The translations under genes were made by a program, and so were the position numbers. From Phycisphaerae bacterium (GTDB taxonomy: Bacteria > Planctomycetota > Phycisphaerae > Tepidisphaerales > Tepidisphaeraceae), in contig BPJO01000001.1 of the NCBI GenBank assembly GCA_026004655.1, positions 186,001 to 250,000 on the forward strand: a stretch of DNA of 64,000 bases. The letters are read 5' to 3'. This document shows, piece by piece, positions 9,393 through 19,576 of this stretch (its first letter is position 1; each line of letters starts with the position of its first letter). Under the pieces are notes generated by a model. That model was not told the DNA's origin. It was given only the letters and a program-made list of their open reading frames with translations, and searched no databases.

Positions 9393-10986
9393 ATGTCGGA
9401 TTTGGTGGCTGTTAGACGGGCACTTATTTTCAGTTTCAGACAAATCAGGATTGAAAGAGTTTGCTACCGCCCTGCAGAAGGGAGTTCGGTGTTGAGCTTC
9501 TTTCCACCGGCGGAACCGCCCGGTTCCTGCGCGACGCCGGTCTGAACGTTCTCGATGTTTCTGAGGTGACCGGATTTCCGGAAATGATGGACGGACGGGT
9601 CAAGACGCTTCACCCTAAACATCCACGGGGGGTTGCTGGCACTTCGCGACAACCCCGAACACGTCCGGGCCATGACCGAACACGGAATACGACCCATCGA
9701 CCTGGTTTGCATCAATCTGTACCCGTTCCGCGAAACGATCGCAAAGCCGGGGGTGACATTCGAACAAGCGGTCGAAAACATTGACATCGGCGGTCCGAGC
9801 ATGGTCCGTTCGGCAGCGAAAAATCATCGGTTTGTCACGGTCGTCACATCAGTGGATCAATACGACAAGGTGCTCGGAGACTTGCGCCAGCATAACGGAT
9901 GCACCTGTGGTCGTACATCGATTGAAGCTGGCCCAACAGGCTTTCGAGCACACCCACATCTATGACGGGGATGATCAGCGCCTACCTCCGAACGCAGCTC
10001 CGACCAACCGAAACCGACGCACTCCCCGGACACAATCAGCCTGTCTTTGACCCCGGAAACAGGAATTGCGGTATGGGGAAAACCCTCACCAAAAGGCTTC
10101 GCTTTACTTGGCCGGACCCACCAACACGTCCAGCGTCGCCGACGCCCAAGCAATTACACGGCAAAGAGTTAAGCTATATCAATTTGCTCGACGCCGATGC
10201 GGCCTTGTCAGCCGTCAAGGATCTAAAACACCCCGGCGCCTGCATTGTCAAGCACGCTACCCCCTGTGGACTCGCGATGGCCGACGATATCGCGAAGGCA
10301 TTTATAACGCGCCTATGAATCCGATCCTTTGGCCGCTTTCGGGGGAATTGTCGCGCTGAACCGACCGATCGATCATCAGACCGCCGAGAAGATCATCGAC
10401 GGACAAAAGTTTCTCGAAGTGATTGTCGCCCCGGGGTATTCTCCCGAAGCACTGGAATTACTTAAAAACCGCTGGAAGAACTGCCGGATCCTTGAACCCA
10501 ACAACAAGAATCTGCAACCGTCTTCAGACGACTGGGTGATGCACAAGATCGCCGGTGGGTATCTTATCCAACCAACCCGATTTACTCGAATTGACCGATG
10601 CGGATATCAAAGTTGTCTCCCGTCGCGTACCGACCGAAGATGAACTGCGTGACCTGAAGCTAGCTTGGATCGCGGTCAAACACGTCAAAAGCAACGCCAT
10701 CGTCCTGGCCAAGAACCAAGCCACCATCGGGATCGGCGGTGGACAGGTGGATCGCGTCGGCGCTGCCCGAATCGCCATCGAAAAAGCGGGCACACGTGCG
10801 CCGCGATCGGTAGCGGCGAGTGACGCCTTTTTCCCGTTCCCTGATGGTCCGAGGCTCCTTCTCGACGCCGGCGTCACCGCGATCATCCAGCCCGGGGGGT
10901 CGGTCCGCGATCAGGAAACCATCGATCTGATCGATCAACGTAACGCCGCTTTGATCTTTACAGGACATCGACATTTTCGACACTAA
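9393..10986 (+). CDS. purH: Bifunctional AICAR transformylase/IMP cyclohydrolase, multiple frameshifts
   Basis: It catalyses the last two steps of IMP synthesis. The protein can be followed through several frames: [14 protein letters not shown] and the [18 protein letters not shown] signature of the IMP cyclohydrolase domain; [17 protein letters not shown]; then [73 protein letters not shown] and the C-terminal [15 protein letters not shown] count at least six frame changes, several at short homopolymers (for example TTTT near 9430). The ATG at 9393 follows GAAGGAG. All expected domains are present and in order. Total length is normal, about 530 residues. Confidence 0.85.
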
Positions 10987-11005
10987 TATCATGGAGAACC
11001 CCGTC

Positions 11006-12651
11006 ATGTCTCACCGAGTCCTCATCCTGACCGGCGGAAAAATCCCGTATCACGATTATTCACGTTCTGCTGAAATCATCGCAGCCGCACTGCAGGCCCA
11101 GCAGCACTCGGTCACTGCCACACACCAGGCCGAAGCAGCTTCAAAACCTCTCATCGTATGATGTTCTGGTCCTGTTCACTGACGGAGATTATTTTTAACG
11201 ACAACCAGATCGATTCGATCATTCGATTCGTCCGTTCCGGAAAAGGAATCATTTCGATTCATACCGCTGCCGGAACCCAATCCGTCTCATGACGGCTTTT
11301 CCCAACTGATTGGAAGTCGGATCAAAGGGGAGAAAAATCTTCCCGCACAAAGCCTTGATCGAAGCCCCGGACCATCCGAATCCTTCATCGGGTACAGGAT
11401 TTTGATCTTGACGACGAAGTCCATGACCTGGAACTGATCGGCGAATCACGTCTGCTAATATCGGCTTGGTTAAATGGCAAAAAACAACCTTTGGCTTACG
11501 TTCGTGAATATGGACAGGGGAAAGTCGTTCATTTCGCTACCGGTCATAGCTTGACCGGGCTGACACATCCGCAGTGGCAGAAGGTCTTTGTCCGTGCGGT
11601 CCGATTCGTTGGTGGAGAAGATTGGTCGAACCGGACCATCCGCTGTGCATGTATCGGGTATGGTGGGTCTTTTAACATGGGCAAACTACACATGGCGGGG
11701 TGTGCGGCAGCGAGGATGAAACCGGTAGCCGTCTGCGATATCGACCCACGTCGCACGGAGACCGCCAAATCGGAACTCGGCGATCATTTGCAGACCTACA
11801 CCCGCGTGGAAGATTTACTATCTGAATCCGAAGCCGAACTGGTGACCGTGATCACCCCCCATAACACGCATGCGGCCTTATCATTGCAGGTGTTAAACAG
11901 CGGTCGTCATGTTGTTACCGAAAAACCTTTCACCCTGACCGTCGCAGAAGCGACCCAGATCATCGAAACCGCCAGACAACGCGGTAAGATGGCGACCGTC
12001 TTCCATAGCCGACGCTGGGACGGGGATTTTCAAACCATTCGACGTTTGGTGGAATCCGGAGCCATCGGTGACGTCTTTCACATCGAATGCAGTTTCGGTG
12101 GATATGGTCAACCCCGTCCCGATTGGTGGCGGGCCAGTAAATCCATCTCCGGAGGCGCTTTTTATGATTGGGGCGCTCATTTTGCCGACTGGATCCTCCA
12201 GCTCATTCCCTACAAAATCGAATCCATCTCCGGAGATTTCAAGAAACTCAAATGGCACGGAGTCGATATAGAAGACTATTGTAGTGCTTATATTCGATTC
12301 GAAGGTCAACGCTCAGCCAGTCTGGAACAAGGGTCGATCAATGCAATCCCCAAGGCCCGATGGCGGATCCTCGGAACTTCCGGGGGAATCGAAATCCCGC
12401 GGGAAGACTGGGAAGGTAAAAACGGTATCAAACTCGTGAGCTATGCCACCGGCAGCCGGGTCGAAAGCATTGTACCGGTCGGCAAAAGTGACTGTGACGC
12501 GTTTTATCGTAATGTCGCAGACCATTTGATCCTTGGTGAACCGCTGGCTGTCACCCCCGAAAGCGCCCGAAAAGTGATCGCAGTCCTCAGCCTAGCTGAG
12601 CTTTCCAGCCAACAAGGAGGGCGACCAATCGTGCCTGATTTTGAGCAGTAA
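11006..12651 (+). CDS. ThuA-like domain fused to Gfo/Idh/MocA oxidoreductase; 5' part frameshifted
   Basis: The first part, about 200 residues over several frames, is a ThuA-like fold (VLILTGGKIPYHDY, IIRFVRSGKGIISIHTAAG, SHDGFSQLIGS, YGQGKVVHFATGHS). From 11491 one uninterrupted frame carries the end of ThuA straight into a Gfo/Idh/MocA oxidoreductase. That part has the Rossmann start RCACIGYGGSFNMGKLH, the catalytic-lysine motif EKPF, and the C-terminal GGAFYDWGAHFADWILQL. ThuA and Gfo/Idh/MocA proteins are often neighbours in sugar pathways. Here the later half proves a physical fusion. The lesions before 11490 belong to the same indel-rich stretch as purH. The ATG at 11006 follows GGAG. 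The substrate is probably a sugar or cyclitol. Confidence 0.75.
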
Positions 12652-12680
12652 GGACCCGGTCAAAGGCAAGAAAAGTTCCA

Positions 12681-13055
12681 TCACGGTTGCTGAACCGGAT
12701 CCGACAACCAACCCTTCGGAGGAGGATCAGACTGATGCCATACGGTCATCCCGCAATGGTTATTAGAAGATTCCACCGGCGAGGGATTTAATTCTACTGT
12801 CGTTGAAGGATCAGCTATCGCAGAACGTGGTTCGGGTTTGAGATAGTACAAACTCATTCCCAATAAGACCCCCACCCCTGCTGCCAAACCCAGTTTTTGA
12901 CCCATCCCAGGTTCCAGAGGCTTTCGAGCAGGACGGGATAACCGGTACGACGACCGGGAAACCAAAGATTCGTCCAAACCCGACGGAGAATCGATGATCG
13001 ATTCCGACTCATCGAAGACATTTTCCGTAGAAGTTGATCGGGTCGGTTCGAGCAC
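12681..13055 (-). CDS. Hypothetical single-pass membrane protein
   Basis: A 124-residue protein with a polar, Ser-rich N-terminus of about 50 residues, one membrane helix (LGLAAGVGVLLGMSLYYL, about residues 55-73) and an external Pro/Ser-rich tail. No domain was recognised. It points toward the ThuA fusion gene and ends 29 bases from it. Confidence 0.5.
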   Translation of the reverse strand: MLEPTRSTSTENVFDESESIIDSPSGLDESLVSRSSYRLSRPARKPLEPGMGQKLGLAAGVGVLLGMSLYYLKPEPRSAIADPSTTVELNPSPVESSNNHCGMTVWHQSDPPPKGWLSDPVQQP

Positions 13056-13198
13056 TCATAAATTCTATCGGACATCACCGTCGGCAACTTTGGTATTTGT
13101 TTCCTGCTGGGATTGACACGACAGCTTTTTGGCCCGTGACGGTATGCTCGATCGTTTTCGAGCGTGTATTTGAATTGAAGGTCCGTACTGTTTGACTC

Positions 13199-14191
13199 TT
13201 AAGTCCTCGAATGACCTGTTTGATTCTTAAATGATGTATAAAACCACTTTTTCAAGGGATCGGGGCTGAGTTGATCTTCGCCCACGGTTTTAAATGTTCC
13301 TAGCTGCCTTCGATGAACCAAACAGACGGTGACTTGAGGGACAAGTGATAATTCGATCCACCCCGTCAATCCATCTTCGCGCAACAGGACCACGGGGTCC
13401 AGTGTTCGAAGGTGATTGTCCGAACGAGGAAATAAAAGCGTACCAGCAGACCACGGTTCGACGATCCGAGTCGGTCGCCACGCACGAAAGTAGATCCACA
13501 CGTCGGATTCAGAAACCGATGAAGGAATGTTGACCACGGCTGTCGCCCGGGCAAGTGGCTGATGAAAAGCAGACATCAGCCCGATCATCACCAGACTGAT
13601 CAGACCAACCGATCCAGCCAACCAAGGCGTTATCCATCTTTTCCATCCAATCAGACGAATGCAAAGCAGAATCAGGACGATAATCCCCCCTGCCCAAGCG
13701 ACGTTCCAACGCATATCCGCCCCGATCCCACCTGGCCAACCCAAAGTCGGTTCGTAAACCCGATCAGAGTACTCCGATCGTTCCAAAGCCGGAAATCGAG
13801 CCAACAACTGATACGGATTATAGGTAGAATAGTCCTGATTGTCTTCCAATCGTTTTAACCGCACCCGTTGCGAGCGACCATTGACTTGCAGAACCAACTC
13901 GTCCCCCGACGCTTGCCAGGTCATCCAAGGCACGGTGATGGAAGTTCTTCCCGGCGCGTCCCACTCGATTCCCAACGACAGATCTGCCCGGATCGATACT
14001 CGTCCCGGACCTTCGGTTTCAATCCGCAGCGGGATATATTCCCCGGGCCGGTACTCTCCATTGGTCAATAACTCTACCTGTTGTGCCCATCCGGATTGAA
14101 ACCCCCAGCCATAGACGAACAGAATCCCTATCAGCCGAATCCACCATCGTGTACGAGACGGTCCAAGGGTTAAACCCAAATACCTACGCAT
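13199..14191 (-). CDS. Exported/membrane protein of unknown function
   Basis: A 330-residue protein with a Tat-like or long Sec signal (RTRWWIRLIGILFVYGWGF), then a beta-rich domain (EYIPLRIETEGPGRVSIRADLSL). Two membrane helices sit in the middle (VAWAGGIIVLILLCIRLIGW and WLAGSVGLISLVMIGLMSAF), with another beta-rich domain at the C-terminus. Its start codon overlaps the stop of the upstream debranching enzyme gene (TGATG at 14191). The two are therefore translated together, and it may help at the envelope in glycan use. No family was recognised. Confidence 0.6.
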   Translation of the reverse strand: MRRYLGLTLGPSRTRWWIRLIGILFVYGWGFQSGWAQQVELLTNGEYRPGEYIPLRIETEGPGRVSIRADLSLGIEWDAPGRTSITVPWMTWQASGDELVLQVNGRSQRVRLKRLEDNQDYSTYNPYQLLARFPALERSEYSDRVYEPTLGWPGGIGADMRWNVAWAGGIIVLILLCIRLIGWKRWITPWLAGSVGLISLVMIGLMSAFHQPLARATAVVNIPSSVSESDVWIYFRAWRPTRIVEPWSAGTLLFPRSDNHLRTLDPVVLLREDGLTGWIELSLVPQVTVCLVHRRQLGTFKTVGEDQLSPDPLKKWFYTSFKNQTGHSRT

Positions 14192-16101
14192 CAGAACTCC
14201 AGTTCGACCGCGAGTCTCAACACCTCAGCCACGCTCCAGGCTTGGGCAAAGGCTCCGACCGGTCGGTGAGGTGGCTGAGCTTCGTAGATCTCACTGATCG
14301 AACCGACACACCCTTCGTCTAACGACTGTATCAATGGTTCTAACCACCGACGCGCCTGATCCAACGACGCCCGCGAACGTTGATTCACCTTCAGATACGC
14401 CTCCAGGAATGCACCGATCAACCAAGGCCAGATCGTTCCGTTGTGATAAGCCTTGTCCCGGTCGAACTGCGATCCGACGTATCGTGGCTGATACTTCGGG
14501 TGCCCCGGTGCTAAAGTCCTTAATCCGTAAGGAGTTAACAGCTCTCGGCGGACCACCTCGACCACCGACTGTTGTTGTTCCAACGTCAGCGGGGAGTTTG
14601 CAAACGAAACCGCAAAAATCTGATTCGGACGGCACGCGTCATCCCGTCCCGTTTCGTTGACCACATCCGCCAAACCCCGGTTATGGTTAATCCAGAACGT
14701 CCTGCGAAAACTCTCTGCGACCTTCTCGACCAGCGCGTTTTGACCCATCAATGACAAAGCGTGATACCATAAGGCGTTGATTTCCACTGCTTTACCATGA
14801 CGAGGCGTAAAAACCACCCCATTGGTCTTGGCATCCATCCAGGTCAATTGACTCGTCGGATCTCCCTGGACAATCAGTCCGTCGGATTCATCCATTTTGA
14901 TTCCGAACAATGTTCCTTTCCGATACGACTGTAGGATTTCTTCGCAGACGGGTCGAAGAACCGAGTCATAGGTCTCTTGATCCCGACTGTATCGAAGATA
15001 TTCATGACAGGCATGAATAAACCATAGACTCGCGTCGGCCGCGTTGTAAATCGGTTGGTGCGTGTAATCATCGAAAACGTTGGGGATCAGCCCTTGATGG
15101 ACATGACGGGCAAGCCAACACAACACTTGACCGGCCTGATGGTAACGACGTGTTGTCAATAACAAACCCGTCAACGCGATCATGGAATCACGCCCCCAGT
15201 CGCCGAACCACGGGAAACCCGCCAGGATAGTCGCGCCGGAGTTTTCTTGGTCGACTACCCGGTTGACCACAAAGTCGTTGGCTGCTCGAACCAGTCGTTT
15301 TTGTGCGATCGTCGGAGCGTCCTGACCCGGGAGATTTTTCTCCCTTGTGTGGTATTCGTTGTCCCAGTTGAGGTTTTCGACCGGTTCCAGACCCGCCCAC
15401 AGGACCAGAGTCATCGACCCGTCCACCTGGACCGAAAAGTATCCCGGGGTAAAAAGATCCTCCTGATCTTCCTGACCTCGTTCGGTTTCAATCGAATAGG
15501 TAAAATTATACCACCAGTCCCCGCCCGGTTTGAAAACGGTCTTTTCGCAGGTCAGATAAAGAGAGTTTCCGTACCGGCGCACGCTGCACCCGTGGTCCGT
15601 GCTCTGGACCTGAAAAGATGCGTCAGCTTTCAATAACGAATGAAAATCACGTAGTGCTACGAAAGGTTGGATACGAAACTCGATCGGTCCTCCGGGTCCC
15701 GGATCGATCGTATAACGGATTCCTACGACGTTTTTTTCCCAACACAGGAGAACCTCTTTGCACAGATTGATACCTTCGGCTTCGTAGTCGAACTTGACCA
15801 CGACATCCTTTTCAAAATGCCACAAGAACCGTTCTCCCCGGGGGATAAACACATCCCGAAATTGACAAATTCCCAGTTCCAGGGATTGTCCCTCACGGTG
15901 AAAGGACTCATTGACCCTGGACAAAGTCACCACTCTACCGACGGGAGGCAACATAGCCGCGACGAGTAGACCGTGATAACGTCGGGTGTTGCATCCGACC
16001 AGGGTGGACGACGAATAGGTCCCCGTTCCATTGGTGAGCAACCATTCCCGCCCGATCCAGGGCTGCAGTTCTCCGTAGGTTTCATAGGCGTACACAGACA
16101 T
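14191..16101 (-). CDS. Glycogen debranching enzyme (amylo-alpha-1,6-glucosidase type)
   Basis: A 636-residue protein with the bacterial/archaeal GDE layout. The N-terminal beta domain has LLTNGTGTYSSSTLVGCNTRRYHGLLVA. The C-terminal (alpha/alpha)6 GH133-like domain carries FPWFGDWGRDSMIALTG, GLIPNVFDD, YNAADASLWFIHA, DPTSQLTWMDAK and KAVEINALWYHAL. The acidic residues in GDWGRD and WMDAK are expected around the active site. It hydrolyses alpha-1,6 branch points in glycogen. It is divergent from mreB across a 190-base shared promoter region. Confidence 0.9.
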   Translation of the reverse strand: MSVYAYETYGELQPWIGREWLLTNGTGTYSSSTLVGCNTRRYHGLLVAAMLPPVGRVVTLSRVNESFHREGQSLELGICQFRDVFIPRGERFLWHFEKDVVVKFDYEAEGINLCKEVLLCWEKNVVGIRYTIDPGPGGPIEFRIQPFVALRDFHSLLKADASFQVQSTDHGCSVRRYGNSLYLTCEKTVFKPGGDWWYNFTYSIETERGQEDQEDLFTPGYFSVQVDGSMTLVLWAGLEPVENLNWDNEYHTREKNLPGQDAPTIAQKRLVRAANDFVVNRVVDQENSGATILAGFPWFGDWGRDSMIALTGLLLTTRRYHQAGQVLCWLARHVHQGLIPNVFDDYTHQPIYNAADASLWFIHACHEYLRYSRDQETYDSVLRPVCEEILQSYRKGTLFGIKMDESDGLIVQGDPTSQLTWMDAKTNGVVFTPRHGKAVEINALWYHALSLMGQNALVEKVAESFRRTFWINHNRGLADVVNETGRDDACRPNQIFAVSFANSPLTLEQQQSVVEVVRRELLTPYGLRTLAPGHPKYQPRYVGSQFDRDKAYHNGTIWPWLIGAFLEAYLKVNQRSRASLDQARRWLEPLIQSLDEGCVGSISEIYEAQPPHRPVGAFAQAWSVAEVLRLAVELEF

Positions 16102-16292
16102 GCTGCTTTATTTTATCGCAAAATGTATCGTCTGTCTGATCGGACAATCTCATGAAACCGATTTTATACGATGCCGCTTTGAACGATCGGATTTGCGTCG
16201 GATTTGCGTGGCATGTAACTTACCGGATAATCCATACAGGGCTGGTGTTGCTGATTTGGGAAGCAAGTCCGATGCGAGAAGGAGTTTAAAGC

Positions 16293-17360
16293 GTGTTTTT
16301 GCAGAAAATTTTCGGACTGTTCGGTGTCGATCTTGGAATCGACCTGGGCACATGCAACACGCTGGTCTGTGTTCGCGGCCAGGGAATCGTTCTCAACGAG
16401 CCTTCCGTCGTTGCCGTTAATGCGCGCAACGGGAAGGTCATGCAAAACGGTATGGCCGTGGGGCTGGTCGCCAAAGAAATGCTCGGTCGTACCCCCGGTT
16501 CGATCAAAGCGGTTCGACCATTGAAGGACGGGGTGATCAGCGATTTCAACACCACCGAGGCAATGCTCCGGTATTTTATCACCCGGGCCACTGGCGAAGG
16601 ACGTTGGAAAAGCTTGACCCGTCCGCGTGTGGTCATTGCCGTGCCTTCGGGGATCACGACCGTCGAAAAACAGGCCGTGATTCAGAGCGCCGAACGGGCC
16701 GGCGCTAGCCGCGTCTTTCTTGTTGAAGAACCCATGGCCGCTGCCATCGGCGCGGGACTTCCCGTGACCGAACCGACCGCCAGCATGATCGTCGATATCG
16801 GGGGAGGAACCACCGAAATTGCCATCATCTCCCTGGCCGACATCAGTGTCTGCGATAGTGTCCGGGTCGCGGGAGATGAGTTCGATCAAGCCATCATCGA
16901 TCACATGAAAAAGACCTACAATATGCTGATCGGCGAACAGATGGCCGAACGGATCAAGATCGAGATCGGATCGGCAGCGCCGTTCCCCGGGGGTAACGAA
17001 CCATCCATGGAGGTCAAAGGACGCGATATGATCTCCGGACATCCCCGGAAAATGACGATCTCCGCAGGTGAGATCCGCGAAGCCCTCCAAGAACCGGTCA
17101 CCAGCATTGTCGAAGCCGTCTCCCACGTCCTGGAACAGGCCGAAGCCGAGCTGGCAGCCGACCTGGTGGATAACGGGATCACCATGGCAGGCGGATCTTC
17201 CCTTCTTCGGGGTCTGACCACGGTGATCAGCAACGCGACCGGTCTAGAGGTCCGACTTGCGGAAGACCCTCTCACCTGCGTCGCACGCGGAACAGCCGTC
17301 TATCTGGAGAATCTCGAACTCTGGAAAGACACCATGGAATCTGATGCCGACGAAATGTGA
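16293..17360 (+). CDS. mreB: Rod shape-determining actin homologue MreB
   Basis: A 355-residue MreB with phosphate-1 motif GIDLGTCNTLV, phosphate-2 motif IVDIGGGTTEIAI and adenosine motif GITMAGGSSLLRGL. The start is GTG, supported by GAAGGAG about 10 bases upstream. MreB filaments guide lateral wall synthesis at the inner membrane. It is the first gene of a tight mreBCD operon and its stop overlaps the mreC start. Its presence suggests a peptidoglycan-containing cell with an elongation system. Confidence 0.95.
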   Translation: MFLQKIFGLFGVDLGIDLGTCNTLVCVRGQGIVLNEPSVVAVNARNGKVMQNGMAVGLVAKEMLGRTPGSIKAVRPLKDGVISDFNTTEAMLRYFITRATGEGRWKSLTRPRVVIAVPSGITTVEKQAVIQSAERAGASRVFLVEEPMAAAIGAGLPVTEPTASMIVDIGGGTTEIAIISLADISVCDSVRVAGDEFDQAIIDHMKKTYNMLIGEQMAERIKIEIGSAAPFPGGNEPSMEVKGRDMISGHPRKMTISAGEIREALQEPVTSIVEAVSHVLEQAEAELAADLVDNGITMAGGSSLLRGLTTVISNATGLEVRLAEDPLTCVARGTAVYLENLELWKDTMESDADEM

Positions 17361-18286
17361 CTGGTGGACCCGATCCGGGTTATTCGACGTTTGTAAAACG
17401 TGGTCAGCTGTTCAAAACTCGCGTCTTACTCACAGGAGTTTTTACGATCCGACTGGTTCCGATCATTCTCCCGTTTCTGGCCCTTTTGGCCGCGTTGACG
17501 CTCCCGGACGTCAAATCCGCCGTCCGAACCACTTTTCGATCGCTGTTTGCTCCGATCGCCTGGCCTGCGCGGACTGCGGGTCTGATTTTTCACAAAGCCA
17601 CCACTTCCGTCGATTCCGGTTCGCTGTTTTCACCCGACCCTTCTGAGCTCAGTCCTGAAGCCCTTTTGGTCCAGATTCAAAACCTCAATGCCCAGCTCGA
17701 AGACCTTAAAAAGCTCTCCCACCTTTATCAGCAACTCGGTGAACCGCTTCGCAGAATCAGCCGTATTGTTCCTGTCACGTCCGGTCCGGTCGACCAGCGA
17801 CAAACCATCACCCTTAACACCAGTGGATTGACGGGATTACGAAACAATGCCCCGGTCCATCATCCGCTCGGATTCGTGGGACGGATCGATTCGGTGGGTG
17901 CAGGATCGGCCAGGGTGCTGCTGATTACCGATCCTTCGTCCAAAATCACCGGACGATTTGTCCGGTATCAACCTCGACCGGACGGTGGGATTGATATCCT
18001 GCGTCTGGATATCCGACCACCGCTTTTGGAAGGCGCAACCGACCGGATGATCGCCCGAGCGATCCCCGCAGCCGAAATCCGCAATGTCCTCAAACTCGGA
18101 GATATCGTCGAACTGGACGACGACCGTTTCCCGATCCCTGCCTTGAAAGGGTTACGAGTGGGTGTTGTAACCGGAATTGACCTTCCCCCCACCGATGCAG
18201 GGTTTGCCCGGATCGAAGTCAAACCCACCGTCGATCTTGTGTCACTCCGCGAGGTTTTGGTCGTCATACCCCCTGCAGGCTCATAG
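17357..18286 (+). CDS. mreC: Rod shape-determining protein MreC
   Basis: A 309-residue MreC: short cytoplasmic start, one membrane helix (IRLVPIILPFLALLAALTL), a coiled coil at about 105-130 (LLVQIQNLNAQLEDLKKLSHL), then the beta-barrel domain with GLRNNAPVHHPLGFVGRIDSVGAGSARVLLITD-type core motifs. The GTG start overlaps the mreB stop by 4 bases, so the genes are coupled. MreC scaffolds the elongasome in the periplasm. Confidence 0.88.
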   Translation: MTGGPDPGYSTFVKRGQLFKTRVLLTGVFTIRLVPIILPFLALLAALTLPDVKSAVRTTFRSLFAPIAWPARTAGLIFHKATTSVDSGSLFSPDPSELSPEALLVQIQNLNAQLEDLKKLSHLYQQLGEPLRRISRIVPVTSGPVDQRQTITLNTSGLTGLRNNAPVHHPLGFVGRIDSVGAGSARVLLITDPSSKITGRFVRYQPRPDGGIDILRLDIRPPLLEGATDRMIARAIPAAEIRNVLKLGDIVELDDDRFPIPALKGLRVGVVTGIDLPPTDAGFARIEVKPTVDLVSLREVLVVIPPAGS

Positions 18287-18287
18287 C

Positions 18288-18761
18288 ATGCGATGGATCA
18301 GCTTCACCCTCATGGCTTATGTGATGCTCGGTCTCCAGATCGGGCTTTATCCTTTTGTACCCGTCAACTTTGTGTTGATTGCTACGGTGTTTGTTTCACT
18401 GAATGCCCCGCGTCAGGTGGCGGTCCCGGCCTGTTTTATTCTTGGTCTACTGCACGACCTCATCGGTATCGGTCCTATTGGCATGTACGCGGCGGCCTAT
18501 GCCGGGGTGGCCTTGTTAACGGCATCCGACCAGCACGCGATGGCGTCAGATCATCCGATCAGTCACTTTCTTGTAACGTTGTTTTCAGGGTTCGTCGTCG
18601 GGTTGATCGTTAAACTGATTGACGCCTGGCGTGATATCGGCACATCCTTGCTTAACGATCTGTTGACCGGTTTTTATACCGCGTTGGCATCCGTGGTCGT
18701 GCTTCATCTGTTAACCAAGCTTAGACGAAAGTTCCGGTTCCGCTCGTTCAACACCTACTGA
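18288..18761 (+). CDS. mreD: Rod shape-determining protein MreD
   Basis: A 157-residue protein with about five hydrophobic segments, including VPACFILGLLHDLIGIGPIGMYAA, a typical MreD core. The ATG at 18288 starts one base after the mreC stop. An in-frame start 111 bases upstream would overlap mreC and is rejected. It completes mreBCD. No rodA or PBP2 gene follows, so those lie elsewhere. Confidence 0.85.
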   Translation: MRWISFTLMAYVMLGLQIGLYPFVPVNFVLIATVFVSLNAPRQVAVPACFILGLLHDLIGIGPIGMYAAAYAGVALLTASDQHAMASDHPISHFLVTLFSGFVVGLIVKLIDAWRDIGTSLLNDLLTGFYTALASVVVLHLLTKLRRKFRFRSFNTY

Positions 18762-18771
18762 TGAGGGACGG

Positions 18772-19431
18772 TCAATCCTGTTTTGGCGATTCATCCGCAG
18801 GACGTGTGGTCGCAGCGGCCTGCTTTTTCACCTGTTTCTCGTACCAACTCTTTCCTTTGATCCCCTTCGAAGCGATGTAATTGTTGACTTTGCCCTTGTA
18901 CCGCTCGAATACCTGGGTCTTGTCTTTGCCTTCCGGAAGCGCCATGGCAATATCCCGGGCCTCTGCCCACATATCCATCGCATAAGACCGAACGCCCTCA
19001 GGCAAATCCGGATATTCCGCGTTTAACCCACCGACATTGTGACGATACCGTCCCCCGACCATCCGTTCTTGGATCATTTCCACTTGTTCCGGAGTCAGAA
19101 TTGATCGCATTTGTTTGATAAAGTTTTGTGGAATGCTACGCAATTGCTTGTCCAGCTTTTCGAACTCCGCTTTGACCTGCTTGTAGTGGTCGTAATGGGC
19201 TTTATGCCAAGCCCGCAAATCGCGGTAGGTTTGCAAAAATTGTTCACGAACCTGTTGCTCTTTGGCAGGATCATTCAGTTGCATCTCCTGGATTGTTTCG
19301 TTCACGCGTCTCTGAATGCTGGCTTCATAAGCGGCCTCTTCGTTCGGCTCCTGGACCGTTTCCTGCGCCTTCATTTCGGACACCAGTCCCAGACACAACA
19401 CCGAAACTCCAAACCATTTCCATGTTTTCAT
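18772..19431 (-). CDS. Secreted DUF3826-like protein
   Basis: A 219-residue protein with a signal peptide (WKWFGVSVLCLGLVSEMKAQ). A helical domain follows with LTPEQVEMIQERMVGG, then AEARDIAMALPEGKDKTQVFERYKGKVNNYIASKG. This matches the layout of DUF3826 proteins of Planctomycetes and Bacteroidetes. It ends in a Lys/Ala-rich tail. Function unknown. It converges on mreD, with only 10 bases between stops. Confidence 0.65.
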   Translation of the reverse strand: MKTWKWFGVSVLCLGLVSEMKAQETVQEPNEEAAYEASIQRRVNETIQEMQLNDPAKEQQVREQFLQTYRDLRAWHKAHYDHYKQVKAEFEKLDKQLRSIPQNFIKQMRSILTPEQVEMIQERMVGGRYRHNVGGLNAEYPDLPEGVRSYAMDMWAEARDIAMALPEGKDKTQVFERYKGKVNNYIASKGIKGKSWYEKQVKKQAAATTRPADESPKQD

Positions 19432-19576
19432 CTGATTCCTCCGTCATTAATGAATACGAACACTTCACGCGATCTTACACGTCCCTAACCGGAATGTTGT
19501 TAGAAAATCCATCCGTGCAAAGACATAAGGCCGATTGTGACATCCGGGCCAGCTTCTGTTATGTATTGGATCTGAT

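Noticed and set aside
16164-17126. 320-residue minus-strand ORF opposite mreB
   Set aside because: Composition rich in Asp/His/Gly, typical of an antisense frame; mreB is certain.
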